A DNA stretch of 64,000 nt from Penaeicola halotolerans (GTDB lineage Bacteria; Bacteroidota; Bacteroidia; Cytophagales; Cyclobacteriaceae), in contig NZ_JAEAGO010000004.1 of NCBI RefSeq assembly GCF_016464625.1, positions 186,001-250,000 of the forward strand, written 5' to 3'. A program made the translations under genes and the position numbers. This document shows positions 57,505 to 64,000 of the stretch, one piece after another. The notes below the pieces were generated by a model. The model did no database searches. It worked only from the letters and a program-made list of their open reading frames with translations, and was not told the origin of the DNA. Positions within the stretch are counted from its first letter, which is position 1. Each line of letters begins with the position of its first letter.

Positions 57505-58560
57505 ATGAAACTCAACATACCTTTACTCAGTGAAATCTGTAAAACCCCAGGCGCACCTGGCTTTGAAGCTCGTGTACGCGCACTAGTGCTCAAGGAAGTC
57601 ACGCCTCTAGTAGATGAAATCAGTGTAGACAACCTCGGAAATGTGCACGCGATCAAGCGCGGTAAGGCTGGTAACGGCAAGCGTGTAATGGTGGCAGCGC
57701 ACATGGATGAGATCGGATTCATCGTCACGCACATAGATGACAATGGCTTTGTGAAGTTCACGACCTTGGGCGGTTTCGATCCGAAGACACTCACTGCACA
57801 GCGTGTGATCATCCATGGCAAAAAGGACTTGGTGGGCGTGATGGGTAGCAAGCCGATCCACGTGATGTCTCCAGACGAGCGCAACAAGAAACCAGTGATG
57901 GAAGACTACTTCATCGACATGGGTATGAGCAAGGAAGAAGTACTCAAGTATATCCAGGTGGGAGATCCGATCACCCGTGAGCGTGAACTCATTGAGATCG
58001 GTGACTGTGTCAATGCCAAGTCTATCGATAACCGTGTGGCGGTGTTTATCCTCATCGAGACCCTCAAGCAACTCAAGGGGCATTCGGTACCCTATGATAT
58101 CCATGCGGTCTTCACCGTGCAGGAGGAAGTCGGTATCCGTGGTGCCAATGTAGCCGCGCACAGCGTAAATCCTGACTTTGGGATCGCGCTAGATACGACC
58201 ATCGCTTATGACCTACCCGGAGCACAAGCACATGAGCGCATCACCCAGCTCGGCAAGGGAGCGGCTATCAAGATCATGGATTCTATGACGATCTGTGACT
58301 ACCGCATGGTAGCCTTCATGAAACAAACAGCTGACCAAGCGAAGATCACTTGGCAGCCAGAGATCCTTCCAGCAGGAGGTACAGATACAGCTGGCGTGCA
58401 GCGCATGGGTAAGCAAGGTGCTATCGCAGGAGCGATCTCCATTCCTACGCGTCACTTGCACCAAGTGATTGAGATGGCACACAAGCAAGACATCTTAGAC
58501 TGTATCGCTTTGCTGAAAGCTTGTTTAGAGAAGATAGATCAGTACGATTGGTCTCATTGA
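57505..58560 (+). CDS. M42-family aminopeptidase/endoglucanase-like metallopeptidase
   Basis: A 351-residue cytoplasmic metallopeptidase of the M42 family, which forms large tetrahedral assemblies. KTPGAPGFE is at the N-terminus, metal ligands lie in AAHMDEIGF near 70, NAKSIDNRVA near 175, TVQEEVGIRGA near 212 and IPTRHLHQ near 320. Both metal sites look complete. Substrate preference is unknown. Confidence 0.93.
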   Translation: MKLNIPLLSEICKTPGAPGFEARVRALVLKEVTPLVDEISVDNLGNVHAIKRGKAGNGKRVMVAAHMDEIGFIVTHIDDNGFVKFTTLGGFDPKTLTAQRVIIHGKKDLVGVMGSKPIHVMSPDERNKKPVMEDYFIDMGMSKEEVLKYIQVGDPITRERELIEIGDCVNAKSIDNRVAVFILIETLKQLKGHSVPYDIHAVFTVQEEVGIRGANVAAHSVNPDFGIALDTTIAYDLPGAQAHERITQLGKGAAIKIMDSMTICDYRMVAFMKQTADQAKITWQPEILPAGGTDTAGVQRMGKQGAIAGAISIPTRHLHQVIEMAHKQDILDCIALLKACLEKIDQYDWSH

Positions 58561-58579
58561 GCCAAAGATATAGAAGCAT

Positions 58580-58615
58580 AAAAAAAGGTGACACTGCTGA
58601 GGTGTCACCTTTTTT
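58580..58615. terminator. Bidirectional intrinsic terminator
   Basis: Stem AAGGTGACAC/GTGTCACCTT with loop TGCTGAG, A6 on one side and T6 on the other. It serves the M42 gene and the convergent secreted-protein gene. Confidence 0.88.
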
Positions 58616-58632
58616 GTTTGAAATAAGTTCGC

Positions 58633-59112
58633 TCAAAGGTCTCTGTACTTGGAGTCGATCAATACCCGAATTACAGTCCCATCAGCTGATTTTAAGAGGG
58701 TACAAACCAATCTGCCTAGTTCTTTTGGCTTCACGGAATAGTATTCGTTTTGGTATTCCATCACTACCAAGTATTGCGTGCGGCCTTCACTTTCAAATTT
58801 GAGCGTTTCCCCTTTGTCATTGCAGACTACATTCCATTTGATAGGAGTTGCTGGTTGGTCATTGGCATTGTAGTAGTCATTTTGAAAGAAGCCCGTGCCA
58901 TCTGCATTTAGTGTGACACAGCGACCTTTGGCATCTGAAGGGCTTAGATTGTCTTCACAGATGGGATTGTTTTGAAAATAAGCTGGGAAATCCGCTGGGG
59001 TCTTCTCATGCACAAAGGCAGGACTGCCTTTGTAATTGATCGATTTAAACTGCGCCATGGCTGCACTACTCAGTAGCAAAGCCACGAAAAGGAAGGTGAT
59101 TTTTGATTTCAT
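58633..59112 (-). CDS. Secreted protein of unknown function
   Basis: A 159-residue product with a signal peptide (ending AMAQ) and no recognised domain. Four cysteines in the mature part (about 52, 65, 97 and 137) suggest disulfides. The final half is beta-rich (TQYLVVMEYQNEYYSV). Monocistronic; it is the last ordinary gene before the A+T-rich region. Confidence 0.6.
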   Translation of the reverse strand: MKSKITFLFVALLLSSAAMAQFKSINYKGSPAFVHEKTPADFPAYFQNNPICEDNLSPSDAKGRCVTLNADGTGFFQNDYYNANDQPATPIKWNVVCNDKGETLKFESEGRTQYLVVMEYQNEYYSVKPKELGRLVCTLLKSADGTVIRVLIDSKYRDL

Positions 59113-59551
59113 AGAAGGATTGTTAGGGTGGTAAGTATTTGATAATAAATATATTAAAAAATATTGTCAGGTGTTTCAATTTTTGCCACGAATGCATGAA
59201 TGTTTTTTAATCTTGTTTTAGAAGTATTGAAAATGTACAATCAATCCGCATCCATTTCCTTTTGCTCTCATGAATGATTTTGTTACAAATCCTTTACATC
59301 GGTCAAAAAAATGTTACATGGTTTCTCCAGTTAATGGCTGCAAATATTTGAGATTTGTTACATCTGTTACATTGGCGTTACGAAGAAAAGTGCCTTATTG
59401 TGTAGTATTTTTATATTTTATATATATTGTAACAATGTAACAAAGTAACACCACTTTTCCGCACTTTCAAAAACGGTCAAAATAGCTACTTTTTACTAAA
59501 GTCTTAGTTATATAATATTTCAAATATTTTATTTACTCAACTACTTCCACA
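59113..59551. other. A+T-rich gap with TGTTACA repeats
   Basis: 439 bases with no plausible gene. The left part (59113-59280) shows only A+T-rich DNA. The right part holds the TGTTACA/TGTAACA repeat group. Promoter signals for the following operon are not clear. Confidence 0.6.
59281..59450. repeat. TGTTACA/TGTAACA iteron-like repeat cluster
   Basis: TGTTACA at 59281, 59312, 59356 and 59365, with GTTAC at 59377 (period 9-12 bases); then the inverse TGTAACA at 59428 and 59436 and GTAACA at 59445 (period 8-9). The two groups face each other around an A+T-rich core. This resembles binding sites for a replication or regulatory protein. Confidence 0.7.
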
Positions 59552-60925
59552 ATGGAAAATGGATTTAGAGATTCGGATGAAACAAAAAGTTCTATCTCAG
59601 AAATCATTGATTTAAAAATAGATATATTAGACCCTAATTATTATTTAGAAGTTGATGATGGTGAGTATGAGATTGAATGTGGTGGTAAAATATTTAAGGC
59701 AAATGGTCAAATTTTATTTACTTGGCAACCATCTATATCTCTACAATTTAATGGATATATCATAACTGAAGATAGCTCTACCTTAAAGAAAGAAATTAAT
59801 TTTTTTAAAGATGGGTTACCAATAGGTAAATGCTACTGTACTTCTATAAAATTACTTCCACAATCTTATGTGAGTATTTCATTAAAATTTTTCGGTCATA
59901 CTATTTTAGGAGATGAAGAATTAACTGTTGATGAGGTCTATTTCTCGATACCTAATTTGATTGAGTTATTTGGATCTAGAGTAAATATTATTGGAAATTC
60001 CAAAAAAATTCGTTCTATAAATTCAAGATTAAAATTTGAGTTTAAGAATTTGATAATTGAGATAGATCGATTACCAGATTATCAAGAGCGGAAAAAAATG
60101 TTGGAGGCTGTAGGTGGGTACCATCTATTGTATGCAGGAAGGATTACAAGTAAAAAGGGAGTAATTTCATCTAGTGAGCTAGCTAACTTAAAAAATTATT
60201 TATTTAGGTTTTTATCATTTATTAATGGTTTCTGGACCGGTCCTCTTTTTTATAGTGGTTTACAAAAAGGAGTGAAAAGATGGACTGATTATACTGCCTA
60301 TCAATATGACTCATATAAGACTACTCCAAGTTGGATTGTTAATTATTATCCTAATATTAATGCTTTATTTACTGAATTTTCTTCGAAACTGGAAGAAGGG
60401 AAAAGCCAGAAGTTTTTAATAAATATTCTACATTGGTATATAGAAGCAAATAAACTATCAGGAGCAGTCGAGGGAGCTATAATAATGTTACAAACTGCTC
60501 TTGAGTATGTTTTTAACTTTTGGATTGTTGAAGAAGGCAAACTTTTATTTGCGGGTAATGATGTAAAAAATTTATATGCATCTAATAAAATCCGTCTTAT
60601 TCTGGCACAAATAAATTTTCCTTTAGAGATTCCGTCCGAACTATATAATACACATCAATTCTTGAAGGATAATAATTTAAATAATTATGATGGTCCTCGA
60701 TTGATAACTGATGTTAGAAACAAAATTATACACTCTTCATCTGAGGATAATCGTAATAATGTAGAGTATACTTCAGGGGTTTTACTTGAGGTACATAAAT
60801 TATCTATAACCTACTTAGAGTTATCGATATTAAAATATTTAAATTATCAAAATTCTTACAGAGATAGGTTTAACGGATATAATAGTTTTAAACCAGTGCC
60901 TTGGAATAAAAATTCAATGATATGA
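59552..60925 (+). CDS. HEPN-domain putative RNase with large N-terminal domain (ApeA-like layout)
   Basis: A 457-residue protein. The C-terminal helical part (about 290-430) contains the HEPN RNase motif R389-N-K-I-I-H394, preceded by a long helix EGAIIMLQTALEYVFNFW. The N-terminal half (about 1-270) is beta-rich. The antiphage HEPN protein ApeA has this general layout, but family assignment is only by resemblance. The base composition is much more A+T-rich than the core genes. The stop overlaps the next start (ATGA). Proposed as the RNA-cutting arm of a defence operon. Confidence 0.68.
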   Translation: MENGFRDSDETKSSISEIIDLKIDILDPNYYLEVDDGEYEIECGGKIFKANGQILFTWQPSISLQFNGYIITEDSSTLKKEINFFKDGLPIGKCYCTSIKLLPQSYVSISLKFFGHTILGDEELTVDEVYFSIPNLIELFGSRVNIIGNSKKIRSINSRLKFEFKNLIIEIDRLPDYQERKKMLEAVGGYHLLYAGRITSKKGVISSSELANLKNYLFRFLSFINGFWTGPLFYSGLQKGVKRWTDYTAYQYDSYKTTPSWIVNYYPNINALFTEFSSKLEEGKSQKFLINILHWYIEANKLSGAVEGAIIMLQTALEYVFNFWIVEEGKLLFAGNDVKNLYASNKIRLILAQINFPLEIPSELYNTHQFLKDNNLNNYDGPRLITDVRNKIIHSSSEDNRNNVEYTSGVLLEVHKLSITYLELSILKYLNYQNSYRDRFNGYNSFKPVPWNKNSMI

Positions 60926-61728
60926 CAAAAGAAAATGTTATTACACCTATTCAGTGTGGCATTGTGATGCCTATATCAAAACATGACTCGTACAAACATA
61001 GCCACTGGGGAGATGTTTTGAATATTTTCAAGCAAGCTATGCCAGCTCCTGAGTTTGAAACAAAATTGGTTAGTCATGATAATGCTGTAGGTTTGATCCA
61101 GGAGAGGATTGTCAACAATCTTTATTTTAATGATGTAGTAGTTTGTGATGTAAGCTCAAAAAATCCTAATGTGATGTTTGAATTAGGGCTAAGACTTGCC
61201 TTTGATAAGCCCACTATCATAGTAAAGGATGAATTAACCAATTTTTCCTTTGATACTTCTGGTATAGAGCATTTGAGTTATCCTTCTACTTTACGATTTT
61301 CAGAGATTGTAGCCTTCAAGGCTGAGCTATTGGAAAAAGTTAGGGCATCAATAGTTAAATCTAAAGCAGATCCTGATTATTCCCCATTCTTAAAAAGCTT
61401 TGGTAGAAGTATAGCTCCCTCGAGCTTACAGAAAAGTGAGATATCTGAATCAAAATATATAATTGAACAGATTGAAAATCTTAGAAGAGATATGAATTAT
61501 GCTATTAGACATCAAAGGAAGTTTCCTCCTTTAATCAAATCGAATATTTTATCTTCAACTGATCTGATTATTAAAGTTATTCAAGATTATTCAATTGAGC
61601 ACGGAAGACCCTACACTGAAGAAGAGGTTAATCTTTTTAGAGAGAGAGTAAGTAATTTTAATTTTCCCTATATGAAAACCGATGATATATTAAAGCTTTT
61701 TGATCAACATAATTTAGGTATTATCTAA
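60922..61728 (+). CDS. TIR/nucleoside-deoxyribosyltransferase-like effector
   Basis: A 268-residue protein whose N-terminal domain (about 5-140) has the Rossmann-like pattern VVVCDVSSKNPNVMFELGLRLAF with Asp76, Asn81 and Glu87 placed as in deoxyribosyltransferase/TIR-like nucleotide hydrolases. It starts CGIVMPISK. The C-terminal half (about 170-268) is helical. Such domains cleave NAD+ or nucleotides in several defence systems. It overlaps the HEPN gene and precedes the membrane gene by 16 bases. Activity is inferred. Confidence 0.7.
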   Translation: MTKENVITPIQCGIVMPISKHDSYKHSHWGDVLNIFKQAMPAPEFETKLVSHDNAVGLIQERIVNNLYFNDVVVCDVSSKNPNVMFELGLRLAFDKPTIIVKDELTNFSFDTSGIEHLSYPSTLRFSEIVAFKAELLEKVRASIVKSKADPDYSPFLKSFGRSIAPSSLQKSEISESKYIIEQIENLRRDMNYAIRHQRKFPPLIKSNILSSTDLIIKVIQDYSIEHGRPYTEEEVNLFRERVSNFNFPYMKTDDILKLFDQHNLGII

Positions 61729-61744
61729 AATTTATTAATTTCTT

Positions 61745-62398
61745 ATGGCTAAATCTTTTAAGTATTTACCCTATTTATTGGCAGCTGTTTTTTTGGGGCT
61801 TTTACCGATTTTCAGTTTTATCTGGAATTTTCATAGTCTTGATTATTCAGCTAATCCAGCTCATTGGTCTGACTTTGCTACCTACTTAAATGGTACTGTA
61901 GGTCTTATTGTGAGTATCACTAGTTTATTAGTATTAGCTAGAATTTCTATTGAGATTCATAAAAACTCAGCACAGGAAAATGAAAGTGCATTGATTCGTG
62001 AGCGAAGAAGAGAGGCATTTGATAAACTTTTAGATCAAGTAACTATAATAAATAAAATTGGGTACTATTTTATTCATTATAACAGAAAAAATAATCTTAA
62101 GCGTGATTTTATTTTACAGAGTTTAAGTGATAAAATTCTTCAATTGATTGATTTTCATGCGTTTATTTTTGTTTTTAATACTAGATATGAACATTTATTT
62201 TCTATTGACTTCGATTCTATTGGATTAAGTGATGTAATTAGTACATCTTCATCTTACAAGAAAGCTGTTGATGAGCTTTATTTAAATTTAGCTCAAAATA
62301 ATGAACTTAGTATTGATGAAGTAAAGAATATTGGAGAAGTTTATTCACAACATTTAAGAACCTTCCTTGAGTCTTTAGAGAAGGAATTAAGGAATTAG
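61745..62398 (+). CDS. Two-helix membrane protein resembling phage abortive infection (AbiC-like) proteins
   Basis: A 217-residue protein with two N-terminal membrane helices (about 8-28 and 46-66), separated by SANPAHWSDFATYLNGTVG, and a cytoplasmic helical part (about 70-217). The W-S-D-F-x-x-Y-x-x-G-T segment between the helices is like that of putative phage abortive infection (putAbiC) proteins. It is the third gene of the proposed defence operon. Assignment is by recalled resemblance. Confidence 0.62.
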   Translation: MAKSFKYLPYLLAAVFLGLLPIFSFIWNFHSLDYSANPAHWSDFATYLNGTVGLIVSITSLLVLARISIEIHKNSAQENESALIRERRREAFDKLLDQVTIINKIGYYFIHYNRKNNLKRDFILQSLSDKILQLIDFHAFIFVFNTRYEHLFSIDFDSIGLSDVISTSSSYKKAVDELYLNLAQNNELSIDEVKNIGEVYSQHLRTFLESLEKELRN

Positions 62399-62562
62399 GT
62401 GTGAAAATTTTCACTTTAAACTGTTTCAAAAATGTGGATATTTTACTCTATTCGATTAGGTTTTTAGTCGTTATTCAGCTTTGATCTCTCCCTTTTATAG
62501 TGTTCATTGATTGTGGATAACTGCATAAGATAGGCGCTTACCTTTATGAAAAAATACTGATA

Positions 62563-62706
62563 ATGAATAAGATAGTTTTAAAATCCAGAAGGGTAAATGT
62601 TACCACAGGACAAGTATATAAGGTTTCTACAGTTTTGATTGTTGAAAATGATGGTAGATTGAGCTTATCCAGTATTTTGCCTGTAGTCACTCCAATTAAA
62701 CCCTAA
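62563..62706 (+). CDS. Possible 47-residue protein
   Basis: ATG at 62563, stop at 62704-62706, basic N-terminus (KIVLKSRRVNV), no recognised domain. It lies about 165 bases past the membrane effector gene on the same strand and could be part of the same accessory unit. A hairpin follows. Confidence 0.4.
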   Translation: MNKIVLKSRRVNVTTGQVYKVSTVLIVENDGRLSLSSILPVVTPIKP

Positions 62707-62710
62707 GTAA

Positions 62711-62732
62711 AAAGAGCCTCTTTTGAGGCTCT
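62711..62732 (-). terminator. Terminator for the minus-strand small ORFs
   Basis: Stem AAGAGCCTC/GAGGCTCTT with loop TTTT; the U-rich tail (T5) follows on the minus strand only. Confidence 0.6.
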
Positions 62733-62765
62733 TGCCTTTGGTAGAGATTTTTTTAGTCAATACCT

Positions 62766-62921
62766 CTACTCGTAGCTGTTGGGATTTTTGAGGGTCCTAA
62801 ACCTTTTTTTAAGTCGAGCACCGCATATCAAGCAGCTCGAAAACTTATTTCCCTCCGCTCTTACAGGAAATGGCTTTTCGCAAGTGCATTTTTCTGGAAT
62901 TGGCTTTTTTGTATTTTTCAT
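62766..62921 (-). CDS. Small zinc-ribbon-like protein
   Basis: A 51-residue protein from the ATG at 62921, with CTCEKP and CLICGARLKKR, spaced like a four-cysteine zinc ribbon (Cys pairs about 20 residues apart). A longer start at 62951 would overlap the stop of the 89-residue ORF by seven bases. Basic C-terminal half. No family recognised. Confidence 0.5.
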   Translation of the reverse strand: MKNTKKPIPEKCTCEKPFPVRAEGNKFSSCLICGARLKKRFRTLKNPNSYE

Positions 62922-62944
62922 ATCGTATTCAAGATAAGTTATTA

Positions 62945-63214
62945 TTAACATTTGACCAATTTCCCTGTCACTACTATCTGATACTTATCCATTGGGTAGT
63001 CAGAACCGTACAGCTCTGTTCTTTTTGCATAGTTTTCTTCAAGGCTCATATTTGTAGCATCAATCTCCTTGACTAGCTTCTCATCCTGCAAAGGCTTTTC
63101 AAAAACCTGTATATAGACTTTCTTTACCTTTTGATTTTCATATTGCTTTTGCAGCACTTCACCCGCTGATACCAGAGCCGTTTGAAATGGTATTGGTTCT
63201 TTTGACATTTTCAT
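62945..63214 (-). CDS. Small protein of unknown function
   Basis: An 89-residue charged protein (MKMSKEPIPFQ start; a second ATG lies two codons on) with no recognised domain. It overlaps the zinc-ribbon frame at its 3' end and lies 20 bases downstream of a decayed ORF, so these small genes seem to be the rest of one transcription unit. Confidence 0.5.
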   Translation of the reverse strand: MKMSKEPIPFQTALVSAGEVLQKQYENQKVKKVYIQVFEKPLQDEKLVKEIDATNMSLEENYAKRTELYGSDYPMDKYQIVVTGKLVKC

Positions 63215-63234
63215 GTTAGTTTATTCTTTTTACT

Positions 63235-63414
63235 TTAAAAAGGTGTCGTATCTGATGGCGCAAAGCTTAGCGAACCTTGCTCAGGCTTTGGAGCTGGCTT
63301 GGTCTTGATGTTCCAGGGCTTTTTATATTCTGCCATCTGCTCCTCATTGAGCCAGTCCTCAGGCTTGAAGTGATAGTGTCGCTATGTCTTTTAATGATAG
63401 ATACCATCACTCAT
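63235..63414 (-). pseudogene. Decayed small ORF with SSB-like C-terminal tail
   Basis: One frame from an ATG at 63414 to a stop at 63235 codes a start MSDGIYH, then two in-frame stops (TAA, TAG) in the next four codons, then an intact run (HYHFKPEDWLNEEQMAEYKKPW...) ending in SDTTPF. The ending recalls the acidic D-x-x-PF tail of SSB and its partners, but this is only a likeness. The N-terminal stops suggest decay. Confidence 0.4.
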
Positions 63415-63481
63415 TTTACTTTTCTATTCGTGCATTCGTGGCTAACTAATATACTAAGAATATCCATTTTCAACTAGACTT

Positions 63482-63547
63482 ATCCCCTAGTCATCCCCTA
63501 GTTATCCTTTACTTATCCCCTAGTCATCCTCTAGTCATCCCCTAGTA
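63482..63547. repeat. Six tandem 11-bp repeats (ATCCCCTAGTC)
   Basis: Six consecutive 11-base units, start positions 63482, 63493, 63504, 63515, 63526 and 63537. Units 1, 2, 4 and 6 match ATCCCCTAGT exactly, unit 5 has one change and unit 3 several. The 11-base period places each unit on the same face of the helix, as for iterons or cooperative protein-binding sites. The gap 63215-63593 otherwise holds only the decayed ORF and A+T-rich DNA. Confidence 0.85.
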
Positions 63548-63593
63548 TAAGGTTATTTAAGGCTTTGTCAATCGGTTGTATCCTAGTGCTGAT

Positions 63594-64000
63594 TTAACTC
63601 AATATCCGAGCCCTAAGCTTTTGGATTTGAATGCGATGCACGCGCTGTAAAACGATCGGATAAAAGTTAGCCAATACATTGATGACTGTTATAAAAAGTA
63701 ACAATGTCCAGTGCTCAGCTTGTATCAGCGGGATGGATAACAAGCTCAGGCATACAAAAGCAGCCAAATGTCCAAACTCTGATTGCTTCGTCTGATAATC
63801 AAAGTTAGCCAAACCAGCTTTGCTCCCATCAAAATACTTCTTTCGGTTCTTAGGCTTTCCCCAAAAGGTAATTAACAGAAACTTTCTAAAGTAAGAAACT
63901 CCAAGCAAGCGATACAGTGCCATAAGACTCTCGGGTTTACTCACAACGTAATAACTTGCAGGAAGGACTCTATGTGTAGGATAGGCAAAACCAACGAAAG
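63594..64000 (-). CDS. Membrane acyltransferase-like protein (CrtO/diaponeurosporenoate acyltransferase family), partial
   Basis: The frame is open from the stop at 63594 to the window edge, so the N-terminus is missing; at least 134 residues are visible. KPESLMALYRLLGVSYFRKF and the C-terminal NFYPIVLQRVHR resemble the small glycosyl-4,4'-diaponeurosporenoate acyltransferase family, with two hydrophobic helices between. Role in carotenoid or lipid modification is inferred. It marks the return to ordinary composition. Confidence 0.6.
   Translation of the reverse strand, partial: FVGFAYPTHRVLPASYYVVSKPESLMALYRLLGVSYFRKFLLITFWGKPKNRKKYFDGSKAGLANFDYQTKQSEFGHLAAFVCLSLLSIPLIQAEHWTLLLFITVINVLANFYPIVLQRVHRIQIQKLRARILS

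Noticed and set aside
57607-58161. 184-codon antisense frame inside the M42 gene
   Set aside because: It mirrors codon bias of a well-supported metallopeptidase with all metal ligands; no independent signal supports it.
57306-59551. tRNA-Leu as the integration site of the 59-63 kb island
   Set aside because: I saw no copy of the tRNA 3' end near either edge of the island, and two ordinary genes lie between.
59552-61728. HEPN/MNT toxin-antitoxin pair
   Set aside because: The second gene lacks the nucleotidyltransferase GSxxRG...DxD motif and instead has the CDVSxxNPNVxFELG pattern.
63482-63547. Repeats as a CRISPR array
   Set aside because: The units are 11 bases and directly abut with no spacers, and no cas gene is present.

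Overview
The window looks like a chromosomal stretch of a Bacteroidota bacterium, probably of the Cytophagales-like part of the phylum. The supporting signs are a type IX secretion gene (porQ), many Bacteroidota-type lipoproteins and OmpA/PD40 proteins, two-subunit methylmalonyl-CoA mutase, promoter elements of the TAnnTTTG type instead of -10 boxes, A-rich leaders without clear Shine-Dalgarno sites, and a GAG-anticodon tRNA-Leu. No species name can be given from sequence alone.

Layout. 1-9 kb: a 5'-nucleotidase split over two genes, methylmalonyl-CoA mutase (both subunits), two uncharacterised proteins and an OmpA/PD40 protein. 9-16 kb: lon, porQ and hslU as one tight run, then an SDR reductase, an outer membrane-like protein and a SixA-like phosphatase. 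16-29 kb: cold shock gene, a frameshifted YiiX-like amidase, a PolX/PHP protein whose polymerase site is degenerate, EVE protein, pyrR-pyrB, an ABC exporter pair, an apparently inserted beta-propeller gene bounded by a 32-bp direct repeat, cystathionine beta-synthase and ArfB. 29-34 kb: glycosyltransferase, GAPDH, a possible small RNA and an S9 peptidase.

34-44 kb is a sulfur/persulfide region: two YeeE/YedE half-transporters, rhodanese, a TauE/SafE exporter, a CstB-like persulfide dioxygenase-rhodanese fusion and a Crp/Fnr regulator. I found five copies of a GTGA-N6-TCAC (or TTAC) palindrome in this region. Three of them lie at the same distance from TTTG-type promoter elements, and two lie in front of the regulator itself, so this reads as a compact self-regulated regulon.

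44-53 kb is a divergent sugar-oxidation locus: transporter, three TIM-barrel isomerases, GMC oxidoreductase with its small subunit, a Gfo/Idh/MocA dehydrogenase, a haem c lipoprotein and a DUF1080 (3-keto-glycoside hydrolase family) lipoprotein. Together they resemble C3-oxidation (3-keto-glycoside) catabolism. 53-59 kb holds DUF983, NRDE, a LytS/LytTR two-component pair, a GNAT protein, tRNA-Leu and an M42 aminopeptidase.

59-63.6 kb is visibly more A+T-rich and accessory. A three-gene operon encodes a HEPN-type (RNKIIH) putative RNase with a large N-terminal domain, a TIR/deoxyribosyltransferase-like nucleotide-binding protein, and a two-helix membrane protein resembling putative phage abortive infection (AbiC-like) proteins. 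It is flanked by TGTTACA repeats on the left and by small ORFs, a decayed ORF and six 11-bp tandem repeats on the right. This is the best candidate for an undescribed (antiphage) system. The window ends inside a membrane acyltransferase-like gene.
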